64,000 bases of DNA. Origin: Nautilus pompilius. Lineage: Eukaryota; Mollusca; Cephalopoda; Nautilida; Nautilidae. The position numbers and the translations under genes were made by a program. Under the pieces are notes generated by a model. That model saw only the letters and a program-made list of their open reading frames with translations, did no database searches and was not told the DNA's origin. The stretch covers positions 412,001 through 476,000 of the forward strand of contig JACATO010000688.1 of assembly GCA_018389105.1 (NCBI GenBank), read 5' to 3'. Every line of letters begins with the position of its first letter. Within the stretch, counting starts at the first letter, position 1. Positions 39,522 through 50,872 of the stretch are shown here, in pieces.

Positions 39522-40312
39522 GAATAGATCAGGGCTAGTTGCTACAGCACCAGTAATTCCTAATTAAACATATAGATGAGGCTCTAAAATTGACGTCATT
39601 TGCTTATGTATAGACAGGGCCGTAATTGAGGTCTTATGCTCATGTGTAGATGAGGCTATAATCGATGTCATATTCTTATGCATAGACAGGGCCGTAATTG
39701 AGGTCTTATGCTCATGTGTAGATGAGGCTATAATCGATGTCATATTCTTATGCATAGACAGGGCCGTAATTGAGGTCTTATGCTCATGTGTAGATGAGGC
39801 TATAATCGATGTCATATTCTTATGCATAGACAGGGCCGTAATTGAGGTCTTATGCTCATGTGTAGATGAGGCTATAATCGATGTCATATTCTTATGCATA
39901 GACAGGGCCGTAATTGAGGTCTTATGCTCATGTGTAGATGAGGCTATAATCGATGTCATATTCTTATGCATAGACAGGGCCGTAATTGAGGTCTTATGCT
40001 CATGTGTAGATGAGGCTATAATCGATGTCATATTCTTACGTATAGATGAGGCTCTAAAATTGACATCATATCTTTATGCTTAGACAAGGCTATAATTGAC
40101 ATCATATGCTTGCATGTAGATGAGGCTATAATTGATGTAATATGCAGACGTATAGACAAAGCTATAATCAACATTATATGCTTAGGTATAGATGAAGCTA
40201 TAATTGACATCATATGCTTTGACCTTTGATATAGTGTCAATTATGGCTCATGTCTGTGTTTGTGTTGAATTAGGAATTACTGGTTCTGTAACAATTAACC
40301 TCATTCTACCTT
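39522..40312. mobile_element. MITE-like element, copy C, with internal satellite expansion (~790 bp)
   Basis: The left end GGGCTAGTTGCTACAGCACC then AGTAATTCCTAATT is the inverted partner of the right end, whose reverse complement is GGTTAATTGTTACAGAACC then AGTAATTCCTAATT. Copies A and B are about 180 bp; the extra length here is a tandem array of the 36-bp subterminal segment on the left side only. The right side keeps a single inverted copy (CAATTATGGCTCATG). Exact outer limits are uncertain by about 10 bp. Confidence 0.75.
39576..40224. repeat. 36-bp minisatellite with a 72-bp higher-order repeat
   Basis: About 18 monomers of 36 bp (first and one other 38 bp). Two alternating monomer types, starting ATGAGGCTATAATCGATGTC and ACAGGGCCGTAATTGAGGTC, form six 72-bp dimers at 39614, 39686, 39758, 39830, 39902 and 39974 (to 40045). 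The dimers look identical by eye except for changes at the end of the last one, while the two monomer types differ strongly from each other. Flanking monomers (40046-40224) are more diverged but keep the ATG/ACA alternation. The long open frame on the minus strand (24-residue repeat) results from a unit length divisible by three with no stop; it shows no other sign of being a gene. Confidence 0.95.
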
Positions 40313-41780
40313 AATTAATTTGTTTCTATTTTAATTTTGCTGTTGTTTGTCTTTTCTTAGCTTTCAGATCAGTGACTGATGGAAATGATCTTTCTACTAG
40401 TTAAGCTATAAAAACTTTCCATCACTGTTTCAAAGTTTTGCTGACAGATTTCTCTTTGATATTTGGTTAGTTGCCATTAGCCTTTATGGAGAATGATAAA
40501 AATGGAATGGTTGCATATGCAGAATTTTTACAGAACCGGCACCGCATTAAATTAGGATTCGTCTCAAGATCACAAACAAGCAAATATTGTTAAGTTGTAG
40601 AGAAAGTGCATTTCTGAAATAGAGATGCCACTGTATGAGTAAATTACCGTTTTTTTTTTATGTTTGTAAGCTAAATTACAGCTTGACATTTGTTGATCAT
40701 TGCCACCATGAGATATATAACCAAAACTCAAAGGCAGGAATTCCTTACACAAACCAAGTAAAAAGCTTGGTTGACTTCCTTGCACTAAGAGTGATAGTTT
40801 TGTGGAAAATGATACTACGGATGAAAGAGAAATTGTAAAGATAGAAATAACTGCATACTGACATACATTAGGGAAATAAAAAAAATTATCAGGAATACAA
40901 TGACAATTTAAAGGGTTTGAAGGAGAACTCAGATCAATCCCATTTGCCTCTTCACATCAATGTGTTAAAATCACCTGTAAAAATTTTTCTTTGTTGAATT
41001 ATTTTTTGGCAGTAATTACACCTGTATAAGTACTAAGCAGTAGCCTATGATAAATATGTCTGCCTACATGCAGATAATTAAGGAAACATTCAGACAATGT
41101 GATATTGCAAAGCTAGGCTTCTAATAAACACGGGGAACAAATGTTCTTAAACATTTTTTAAAAAAAATTATTACAGTGTAGGCTCCAAGATCAACTTAAT
41201 GTTTTTTGGCAGTTAGTTTTACCAGACTTCTTTGTCAAGTTCTATGGTGTTGCATTGTGGGAACCATTTTCTTACTAATTTTAGATTCAATTAAGTAAAA
41301 GTGAGTTGAGTATAAGAAAATTGACAAAATGATGAATTTAAAAAAAAAATGGCCACTATGTATTTTATGAGCCCTACACGCTATGTTTATAAAATATATT
41401 TCCTGTGCAAAATATTATAATATACATGGTTCTAAAGTTTGATATTGGTCATGCATGGAAAGTACATGCAAAATGATGAAGACATGGGTTCTTAAGATGG
41501 AAGGGGCCTGGAGGCAAGTTCTCCCCGAAAAGTTATAAAATTTATATTTTCTGAAGTACAGTTTCTTGCCTTTCTGAGTGCATACTACAAAGTTATTGCC
41601 ACAACCTTTGTTAACTTCACATTAATTCACAGCAGAAGTCCAAAGACCGTGTTTAGACTATTGATAATGAGTAGCTTAACGAGAGTAGAGGGAGTTGGAG
41701 TAGAGGTTCCTCCATCTCAAGACTAGAGCTAATTGAGAATAGTCACAGTAATTTTCCCTCAGAACTAGTACTGTGATCAG
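40313..41780. other. Non-coding, no gene recognised
   Basis: AT-rich DNA with only short open frames and no motif. Confidence 0.5.
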
Positions 41781-42300
41781 AGTCTGTACAAAGCAGTTTG
41801 TCTTACAAGCTAGAATTAATGGTATGGCATTTTTGTTTGATAGTCTTTCTCTGAAATTTTGTTTGTTCTTCGATACCGTTGAGAAGATTCTCTTATCGTC
41901 AATATTGCTGCAGAAAAATCCGCGTGTGCTTTGCTACATCAGACAACAAGTCAACCTTGGCATTTCCATATTCCTGTTTCAGTCGGTCTTTGTAACTCCC
42001 AATTCTATGAACTCAGTCACGGTCAGCCATACTCTCAGGCAAGAGCTGATATGCATGCAGTCCATTGATAGATTCAAAAATAAGGAACCTTTCTACAAGA
42101 TATAGCACGCTGTCTGCTTTCAAACTGGAGAACTTCAGCATGCTATAGCAGATCATCAGGAGGATCCGATCCTTGGACCCTGCAGGTTTACTGCCATCCC
42201 TGACATTTCCTCGAAGGCTGTAACCTGGACACCTGCTCAACAATTTCTGCATGAAAGATGTCAGCTCTCCTCTCATTACAAGTATTTTAGGTTCCTCAAA
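41781..42300 (-). pseudogene. Possible decayed coding stretch, unrecognised
   Basis: On the minus strand an 87-codon open frame (42013-42276, containing KDRILLMICYSMLKFSSLKA) is followed in another frame by coding-like codons (NIDDKRIFSTVSKNKQNFRE, about 41840-41900). The arrangement resembles a frameshifted gene relic, perhaps part of a transposon. I do not recognise the family. It lies beyond the 3' boundary of the hAT duplicate on the same strand. Confidence 0.2.
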
Positions 42301-42643
42301 TTAAAGCGACCCATTTTCTTCAGAGAGAAAAGGCATGAGAAGATATACTTATCTGTCTGTGCGAGGATAAACAAAGTACCTATGTTTTCCACATTTCAGC
42401 ATCTTCCTCTAATCTTGCTCATTCAGGGAGACTTGGAGCTTCATGGTTTTCTCAAAGTAGTGGAACAGATCAGTCAGAAAACTACTTCAATGAAATCCTG
42501 TCTCTCTTGCATACACTTTTGGAACATGGTTTGAGCATCCAGTTTTTTTTTAATATACTGCCATTGTACTTTCTATACAGTCTTTTATGTCTTCCCATGT
42601 TTACAAAGGCATTGTCCAAGTTGGAACCAATAATATTTTCTAA

Positions 42644-43571
42644 TGGTCAGATGCCTTCCTGGTTTGTTCAAATATTTCTTTTGCACTACATTGAAAAGCA
42701 AGGCAGATTTAACCATTATTTTCTGAATAAGCTCTGTGCTTGTTAGCTGTAACTTTTGCTATATAAACACCTATCATACAAAGTCCAGACAAACAACCGC
42801 CTGCCATTGTTGACCTTGGCCAAGCTTCCACACTTCTCATTGTGCTAAACGGCCTTTCTGCTGTGTGGGTCGTTACTGGCGATGTTAGAGCGATATGAAT
42901 TGGTTAACGAACGGAAGGAATAGATCAGTGAACTCTAACGACCAAATGAGTCCATTTTTTTAATCTGCTAACATATCGTTCTCCTCCCCTTTTGGACCAC
43001 ATCTTGAACCAGGTGATGGCTTCAGCTTCCAAGTTTTCAATTTTACACACCTCATTTGTTTTTACAATTTGGTTTTTGAATTCTTGACGTCCAGTGTGCA
43101 CCATTTGTACAGGATGAAAGAAAAAAGACAGAATTTCTGTTTTGTTTTCTGCAGAAAACCGGCTCTAGTGATGAAATGATTGAGTCCAAATATGGCATAA
43201 ACAATGTTTGACGAAAATATTCCTCCACGATTGAGCCACCAACATTAGATCCAAATGTTTGCTGTCTGCATCGTCTAGGGGCAGATAATTCAATATTCAA
43301 CTTCTCCGACAACTGTTGAACTTTATCCAAAAATTTATTAAATTGTTGTTCTGCTTTTTTGTCGGTATTCACGAAAGACGCTTACAAGTTCTTGAACATG
43401 ATCACACAATTTTATGATATCAGGTAGGTTCAACGGCTTGGAGAGATCGTGTTACAGACTGTAGCAATGAAAAGTGGCTATAAAATACAGACAATAAATA
43501 AACATCACTGTGCTTGAAGCAGACTCTAATTGATGCGAATCTTGTCATGTTTTACCTGAAGCTGTAGTGGC
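42644..43571 (-). pseudogene. hAT transposase pseudogene fragment, inverted second copy
   Basis: Near-identical reverse complement of 23127-24053. The 106-codon open frame at 43052-43372 differs from that at 23326-23646 by one residue (Thr for Met near the end) and stops at the same place. The catalytic N-terminal half present at 22409-23126 is missing. The left-copy homology ends at 43571, a few bases from a telomere-like repeat, and at 42644 on the other side. Sharing the same stops and frame breaks shows that an already dead sequence was duplicated. Confidence 0.85.
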
Positions 43572-43578
43572 CAGTAGG

Positions 43579-43735
43579 ATTAGATTTAAGATTATGGATA
43601 AGGTTAGGGGTAAGGTTATGGTTAGGGTTAGGGTTAAAGTTGTGGTTAGGGTTAGATTTAAGATTATGGATAAGTTTAGGGTTAAGGTTATGGCTAGGGT
43701 TAGGGTTATTGATAGGGTTATGGTTGGTTACATAT
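43579..43735. repeat. Degenerate interstitial telomere-like (TTAGGG)n tract
   Basis: A run of GTTAGGG, GTTATGG, GATAAGG and GTTAAGG variants with about six exact TTAGGG hexamers. It contains two 72-bp higher-order units starting at about 43579 and 43651 (each TAGATTTAAGATTATGGATA and so on). TTAGGG is the telomere repeat of most animals outside arthropods and nematodes. The open frame rich in V, R and K across it is an artefact of the repeat. Confidence 0.8.
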
Positions 43736-44314
43736 TTATTAGAGTGAAGGTTAAGTTCACATCAGAGAAAAAATTGCTTACATGTTGGACTTTTTTAGAG
43801 GACTCTTCAAAAATAACAGTTTTCCCAATAAGGATGTTTGTAACCAGTAGTCACTGAGATTCTATTTTGAAACAGTTTCAGAAAGGGGCTGTAACTGTCA
43901 ATAAATGACTCTTTAAGTATATTAGCCTGAATCGGTTTTCAGCTTTCTGATCCTATATATTTATTAGCGATCTCATCTACTTACAATTTATTCCCATTGT
44001 GATATAAAAGAAGAATAAAATCTTTCACTTCGAAAACGAGTCCTCTTTCTAATCAACAGTCATTCTGTTTGCTGTATGGACTTTAAGTTCCACTCGAGGC
44101 CCCGCTGCACTTTGTTACTTGAAAACGAACAGGACTTTTGGGTTTTTTCAATATAGTAATGGAGATTTAGTTGAGTGGGTAGAAATACATTGAAAAATAT
44201 TATTTTTCCAACCTGTCTTTGTGGATTACTGAAAGACACCATTGGCCATTAGAATGTCCTACTATACAGATGAGAATAACAGTAAGTATATAAATATTGG
44301 TGTAAGTTATATAC

Positions 44315-44334
44315 ATATATATATATATATATAT
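44315..44334. repeat. (TA)n microsatellite
   Basis: About ten TA units. Confidence 0.9.
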
Positions 44335-45108
44335 GTTCAGTCCTGTGTTAATTAATTAAGTATAAATGTAATATAATTAAATGATTAATAAATTAAAATT
44401 GTAAGACAGGAAGTACTTTTTTTTTAAAGATTGCTGCTGTTGCCAACCAATCAAATGTCATCTTTTATCTTCTAGTGGCTGAAAAACCTAAAACACGAAA
44501 GTCCATTTTAAAAATAAGAAGTAACCATTTGATTTCAAACCAGTGGAATCAATGAATAGTTTGTAAAAAATGCAGTGATGTGGAACTCTCATTTTCCATA
44601 TACCAAATGGCTATTTTTGACATTTACCAAATGCTTCCTTCTCCATCTTTTTGGAGGAGCCACAAGAAAGAAAATGTTTCATCATTTGTAGAATCCATCT
44701 AGACTTCCCAAACAACGAAGAAATGTAAGATTAGATGTCTCAGCCATCCAATAATGCAAACCCTAAACCTTTGGTACATGGAATTTTCTATTCATGAGAG
44801 TCGATCACTTGCAAGGTATCATGGCCGAACATAGCTAATGTGTTCTGGGTTGCTGTTATACCGGCTGACTATAGAATTCAGTTCTCTGCGAAATTTTATT
44901 CCTACACCCAACATGCCAGTGGATTAGCAGTCAAACAGCACGTACTCTTTGCCAATAAGAAGCCTACTAAATTATTGTTTATGGAATAATTAAATTGATA
45001 AAATTGCAGAGTTTTGACAACTTCAGCTGGTCAAAGGTTTGGAAAAGGAAAGGCAAGCTGTTAAACCTACCAGATATGGGTTATTTGTGAGTGATGAATA
45101 TAAAGCTA

Positions 45109-45249
45109 GGTTCATAAAGGATATTTCCTCTTCAAAATATTGTAATATTATTCTGAGTTCCTAAAAGATGTATCTTTTTCAAAATATTATAATATTATAC
45201 TGGGTTCATAAAAGATGTCACTTGTCTGAAAATATTATAGTATGATGCT
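45109..45249. repeat. 47-bp tandem repeat, 3 copies
   Basis: Units begin at 45109, 45156 and 45203 with GGTTCATAAA, AGTTCCTAAA and GGTTCATAAA, and each contains AAAATATTrTAATATTAT with differences. Divergence between units shows that the triplication is old. Confidence 0.8.
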
Positions 45250-46445
45250 TTGAGGTAGCAGCCTGGTGAAACAGATTGAGAGGAAATGCTTAGCATCAGA
45301 CAATAAAGAGAATCAGGATGATAGTAATATATTGATGAATGACATAATATTTTTCTAACTTTAATTGTGATATTGCAGAAATAACCTAGAATCATTTAAG
45401 AGCACTTTAAAAAATACTATTTTTTTTACAATAAAAATTTGTAAAAGCGTACAACAGTTATGTCGTAGTTACCATTAAACTGTCAGGTTTTGAAGTTGTT
45501 TTTGTTGTATTTTTGCATTAATTTATCTCTTACAGGTGAGCATTTCATATGGTATAATCGCCAATTAGAGGATTTATGCTGTTGCAGAAAAACATTTGCC
45601 TGGCTATCCATATTTTCTAATACTAAAAGTCGCCACAGATTAACCAAGAATTATATTGATAGATATTTTTTTTCCTCTTGGACATCGTCACCTAGGAGCT
45701 AGAAGTCTGAACAGCGAGAGAATGCTTGTGTGAAATCCAATAATCATGTGAACAAACAGTGGAACTCCAGCAGGTATGTTTACTTTGGAATATAAAGCTG
45801 GCATTATGCTGTACTGGCTGGGGCACCTGGTTCTGCAACACAAAAATATTTTTTAGGTCATTGCTCGGTGGCTTAAAACCTTGCCCAGATTCTAAGGTGC
45901 CTACACCCGAAATTCGGAGTTTCTGATACTACAGTTCAGCTGTGAAAGAGTAATGGACAAGAGTACAAACACTTGAAAATACGAATTAGGTGGACACATA
46001 TCTTTGGAAAAGTCTAGAGGTTTACCTGGAAGATTAGTGATTTACCTAATCTTAGTCACAAAATTTGCCTAAAAAGACTAGTTATGGTGGAAGTATGATT
46101 GATGATTCTGAATCTAATGTAAGATAAGAGATCTTTTTAGTAGCACATCCTTTAAAGGTCCGAGATAACTAGCAGGGATGCTTCTTTCGGTAGACCAAAT
46201 TCTGGAAACAGAAGATTACATACAATAACTAAATAAAATAAACACTTTGGCAAAAGTTTTACTCGTTACCCAACACTATGGCAGTAATCTTTACAGATTA
46301 TTCGTGGTACTCTTACCTGGATCCAGATTCCTTTATGGCAGTAATTAAAATTAAAAATAAACAATGGAAGCTGTAGATTACATCATGCTTCAATTACAAA
46401 TTTTACCAAGGAAAATTAGCCTAATCTTTTGTGGTATTCATTCAC

Positions 46446-46866
46446 TCACATGTAGAAGTCTTTATTCTGAAAAATGTTGAGGTAGATGTGTAATAATTTA
46501 TTATCATCTAAAAGAAATGGATAAAGATGTGGTGTTCTCTTAAATTGAAAGAAACCTATTGGCTCACTTGGATCTTCAAGAAATAAATAGCACGAGACAA
46601 AATCATCTTGGTCCTCTAATATCCAACAGAGGGACCCCACTTCATCAACATCACCATGCAACCACAAAGTTGGTGTACGAGTCAATGTTTGTGATGTAGT
46701 TCATCCTGTAGTGGACAGATTTACGGATGCCAACTTGTGGCATTACGGCGCTTTTGTGATGGAATGGCATTTTGTCTTTAAATTCTGAAAACTTCAACAA
46801 GTAAAAATTTTCCACTGGTGTTGAAATATCTCGCTTGTAGCGGAAAGACTTCAATGTTGCCTTCAC
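46446..46866 (-). pseudogene. Possible frameshifted coding relic, unrecognised
   Basis: Two overlapping minus-strand open frames, 46651-46866 (contains RYKRDISTPVENFYLLKFSE) and 46446-46685 (contains EDPSEPIGFFQFKRTPHLYP), read like one protein split by a frameshift near 46670. Composition is protein-like (mixed hydrophobic and charged, few low-complexity runs), but I recognise no domain. It could be a transposon-derived gene fragment or chance. Confidence 0.25.
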
Positions 46867-49800
46867 AAGAATGTTGTTTGGTTATAAACACACTGTTAAG
46901 TGATGGCAGCTGGTAGTTTCTCAGTTCGCTGATAGAGAAGAGCTGATAAAATACATGTATACCATGCCACGTGATGTGCTAACAGGTCACCAAATGTTCA
47001 CAGGTGTTGTAAACACTGATATGTTAATGTTGTTGTTTTTCGATGGTGTATATATGTTACATCGTCAATGATAGCTGAGATTTACTTGATGTCAGGCTGC
47101 GATTTTCTTCTTTTTTAAAGTGATGTTGGTTTCAGCAGCAACTGGTCGTAAATTCAAACAAAGATACATACAGGTCAGCTACTCACCACTGTGATGCACA
47201 GTCTTGTCAAACTCACGTTCGAAACTTTACTACATTGAACAGTAATGGCACTCCGGTACTCTGCGTTTAGGAGCTAGCTTTGCCTCTCTCAAAGGCTACA
47301 TTTTAAATGTACAGAATCCAGGGAAAACAGTAACACGTCTGGTTTTCTGAATTATCTTCAAAAAGCTACATTTCCCACTGCAGTAACTCGTTAGTTGTAT
47401 GAGTGTTCCTTAAGCAGGTAAATGATGCAATTGCATATATTATCTTCAACTCCCTTTATTTTGTTTTTCATCATTATTATTAGCAGGAATCTATATAAAA
47501 ACGTTGTTAACCTACAACAAAACCTAACTGGTTTTCAATTTTCAGGGTCAGGATGAGGAATAACATCAGAGTTTCAACCAAGCAGGTTGTGGACCCTAGA
47601 AGACAGACACAGGTACAGACAGACCCCTTCTCGACCTCTGTGCCACTCAGCTGCTGTGCTGTTCATCATCAATTTAAGGATTCACCCATGGGACACCAAG
47701 CTCACAAAGTATTTCCTTCTTAGAGACAAGCACTAAAATTATAATTAATACTTATTAGCCTACTACTAGACATAATTAGTAGATTCAGTTTATTGCAAGA
47801 ATGATGTGTTAAAATTTTTAAAAATAGAAGAAACCTTAAAGCACTAAAATCATTATCATTAAAAAGGTACCAAGCCAGTGGCCCATTTTAAAATATTCAT
47901 ATTATTCTCCATAATAATTATGTTTAAATAATTTTGCACAATTTATCTTAGCTTCAATGATGATGGAATTTGAAACTCTAGTAGCAAAAACGTTGGAGAT
48001 TAGGTTCTCTTAATGAAGAGAGGGTGAAAAACCCCTCCAGCAATTTCTGTTAATAGGTCATGAAAAAAAATGGTGAAGGAACTGCTGCATCCTAATAAAT
48101 GCCCATTTCTCCATTCACCATTAAGCATGATGGAATAAAAGCTGTTGGTCTGCCTCTTGAATTTGTCCAGTTTAAGCAAAACAGCTTGGGAGTTTTGACA
48201 TTATTTTTTTTGGTTGAAGAAAATAATACATAGCGGATGGAAGACGCCCCCATAGTTTACCGTCGGAGAGATGCGCCACCACAGTTGTTTACCTATGGAA
48301 CGTGGAGAGAAAAAAAGCTACTGGCATCTTTTTCTGAAAAAAATCAAAGGTAGCCAAAGAGATGAAGGGAGGAAGAATAAAAGCCAACTTCCTCCTTGTA
48401 AATGTTTTGTATCTACATTATATGAAAGTGCTGATAAATGAATTAATTAACCCTAAATTAACCCTTTTGCTTGTTTCTATTGATGCATCAAAGAAAAGCA
48501 ATAAGAATAATTGTCCTGTTGTGATTTGCCATTTTAAAAAAATTCTATGATGTAGAAAATGCAGTTCTAAATTTTTTTGAGAGTTCTGATGAAAGAGTTA
48601 ATGGTATTCCAAACCAATTATATTTGGTACGAAGGAAAAATGGACCGAATCTAGCAGATGTAGTTTGCGTATGAAGAAAACAACGTTGCTTTAAAATATG
48701 GAAAACAGAACTTCGTGTTCGCAAAATCAAGAGTGTTTGAAACAAGTAATTCCTGCCAACTGAAATTATCTTGATGCTGGTAAATTTGGTTGCAAACATC
48801 AAGAGATGTTCAATCACTACTTACAAAGTTTCTAAGGAGTTTTAATCTGGAACCAGAAAGTTTAAAGTCAGGATTAGTTTTTGTTTTTGATTCTGTTGAC
48901 ATGGAATGGTAAAATTAACTCGGTCATCTTTCCACAGCGCTCCTGCACTTGATTGGCCGTCTGTCTGCCGACCTGCTGTTAGAGGCAGGGTGAAGGCAAC
49001 GCTCGGAAACTCATTTGTGATTTCATAGAAGCTCAAGCAAATAAATCACCTTTAGCTGATCCGTCTTCCAGCAGGAGTTTTATGTATTTTATGCATGGGT
49101 ATATGTTTTCCAAGAAGCCATCAAGGAACAAGAATTTAGTGAACTCAGTCCACAGAGGTTTTCTTGTGCTACGCCAAATGAAAGCGAAAAGTTGCCAAAT
49201 CAGATAGGAAGACTTTTAATCTGGCTGCAGGGTAAACTAGTGCCTAAAGGAAATCTTCCATACGATGGACAGACCAGTTTTAAAAGAGATGCAAATATTG
49301 TTTTCCAGTGTATCAATTCTTACCTAAAAAAAAAACGGTTTGACCTCAATGGAAGCATTTTACAATCTCTTGAAGTGCTCAGTTACAACAGGAAGCGTAC
49401 TTCTCGAAGATGTTTTAAAAGCATTGTTTGCACCTAAGGTAAAAAGTTTATGGTGCAAACTTTAACAATTAGCTTTTGAATTCTTCACCAAAATTGACCA
49501 AACTTGGATCAAAACAATAGAAGCTTTGTTGACAGGTGGTAGGTAAAAGGTTTTGTCTGCTTTTTGGTGCCCAAATCTCTTGAACTAAGTGGACACCTTT
49601 GTTGAAACATTTTGTAGTTTAATGAATGATTTCTGGACAGGTGAACAAAGCAGGTGGAACATTGACGAGGTTTAGCTCCTCTGTGTAAAATTTAAATTAT
49701 CATATTTCATGATGCAAAATCTAAACTTTAAATAAAATGGGATGTTTGGGTTTGGCAATGGATAGAAGTGACGATAAGACACTTCTATGAAATTATTTCC

Positions 49801-50350
49801 TCTTTATGAAAAATATAATTTTGCATGATTTGTTGTTTACCAATATTACATTCAGGGAGATTAGTTTAGTAATTACAATGACACAGGAATCATCTCCATG
49901 GACGATAATGCTACTTTTTAATTAAAATTATTACAAAATGACTATGGGAAAAGAGCTCTGTACAAAATAGAGGAAAGTTGTTCAAACAGATGGGAAATGA
50001 AGTCAAAAATATTAGAGTATCTCAGGTATTGAATGTACACGGAGGAATTAGGCAAGAGAAGAAAGGGAACAGAATGTCGATGCAAAATGTAAGATTAGTG
50101 ATAAAAATTTGCCATAACAAAGAGTTATATTAATGAGGAAGGTATCGTGTCACGTCATCGTCTCTGCATCAACAAAATCAGTATATTCTGAGAAAGGTTT
50201 AGTAGACTTCAAATCATAAATAACAATCATATCCAGTTAAAAAAAACAAACAAAAGAAATGCCATCTCTGTTGGGTTCCAGAAATGCTAACACTGGGTAT
50301 GAAGATAAAGTACAGGTGTGTACAATTTTCTGTTTTGGTTTAAGCAAGAG
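46867..50350. other. Non-coding or strongly decayed, no gene recognised
   Basis: An open frame at 49192-49437 (+, 81 codons, contains LIWLQGKLVPKGNLPYDGQT) and broken coding-like codons near 48570-48670 suggest possible gene remnants, but no family could be named. The rest shows nothing. Confidence 0.4.
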
Positions 50351-50872
50351 AGCAATGCTTTAATTGCGGTGCGACATCAGTACAAATGTGACCAGAGTGC
50401 ATCCCTATATACGGAAAACGAAGAGACAGTGAAAAAAGAGCCCCAGCACCCAGAATTGTTTAAATTAGAGCCTCTTCGCCCAGCCAAGTCAAGTGATGAC
50501 TCTAGTATTCTGGAGGCATCCAATGTTGTTTGTGGAAAAGACACTGCTGACAATTCCAAATATTGCAAGGGAGTGCAAAGCTTGGCTTAATAAAGATAAA
50601 TGCCGCAGTCTGCAATTGAAAGGTTGCCACGCATATTACAAACCTGATGGCTAAGAGATATTCCCAAACCATCCTTATGATCAGATCTCACACCATGAAA
50701 TGGCCGCTGGTTTCAGATCAGAGCTTGAGTGATGGAAATGGCAGTGCAGTATTGGCTGAAGCATCATCTGCATTTTCATTCTGCTGCGGGCATACAAACC
50801 ATCAAAGGCAGAAAGACTTAAATAATTTTCAGAAGCCTGATTCATCGGTACAGCAGTTGATCACATTTTAAG
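50351..50872 (+). pseudogene. Decayed coding-like region, unrecognised
   Basis: Three consecutive frames carry coding-like codons: about 50351-50590 (hydrophilic, contains ENEETVKKEPQHPELFKLEP), then about 50570-50730 (contains ECKAWLNKDKCRSLQLKGCH, then a stop in frame), then up to a TAA at 50869-50871 (contains LAEASSAFSFCCGHTNHQRQ). A possible acceptor (TTTTGGTTTAAG) precedes the first. The switches imply at least two frameshifts and a nonsense change. Several Cys and His in the second and third parts could be zinc-binding remnants. The family is unknown; pseudogene is preferred over exon cluster because no donors separate the pieces. Confidence 0.3.

Larger units (their letters stand above)
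43736..46445. other. Mostly non-coding, no gene recognised
   Basis: Contains the AT run and 47-bp triplicate listed separately. One exon-like segment (45536-45770) sits between TATCTCTTACAG and CAG/GTATGT, but its best frame has a stop (after SSWTSSPRS), so it is not called as a gene. Confidence 0.45.

Noticed and set aside
39564..40031. 155-codon minus-strand open frame with a 24-residue repeat
   Set aside because: It is simply the 72-bp satellite read in a stop-free frame; no start context, splice sites or non-repeat coding flanks.
41725..41765. Half-match to the MITE terminal repeat (GAGCTAATTG..CACAGTAATTTTCCC)
   Set aside because: Too diverged and no inverted partner nearby.
43567..43857. 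96-codon open frame rich in Val, Arg and Lys
   Set aside because: Translation of the telomere-like GTTAGGG tract.
45536..45770. Exon-like segment between CTCTTACAG and CAG/GTATGT
   Set aside because: The best frame has an internal stop and no recognisable content.
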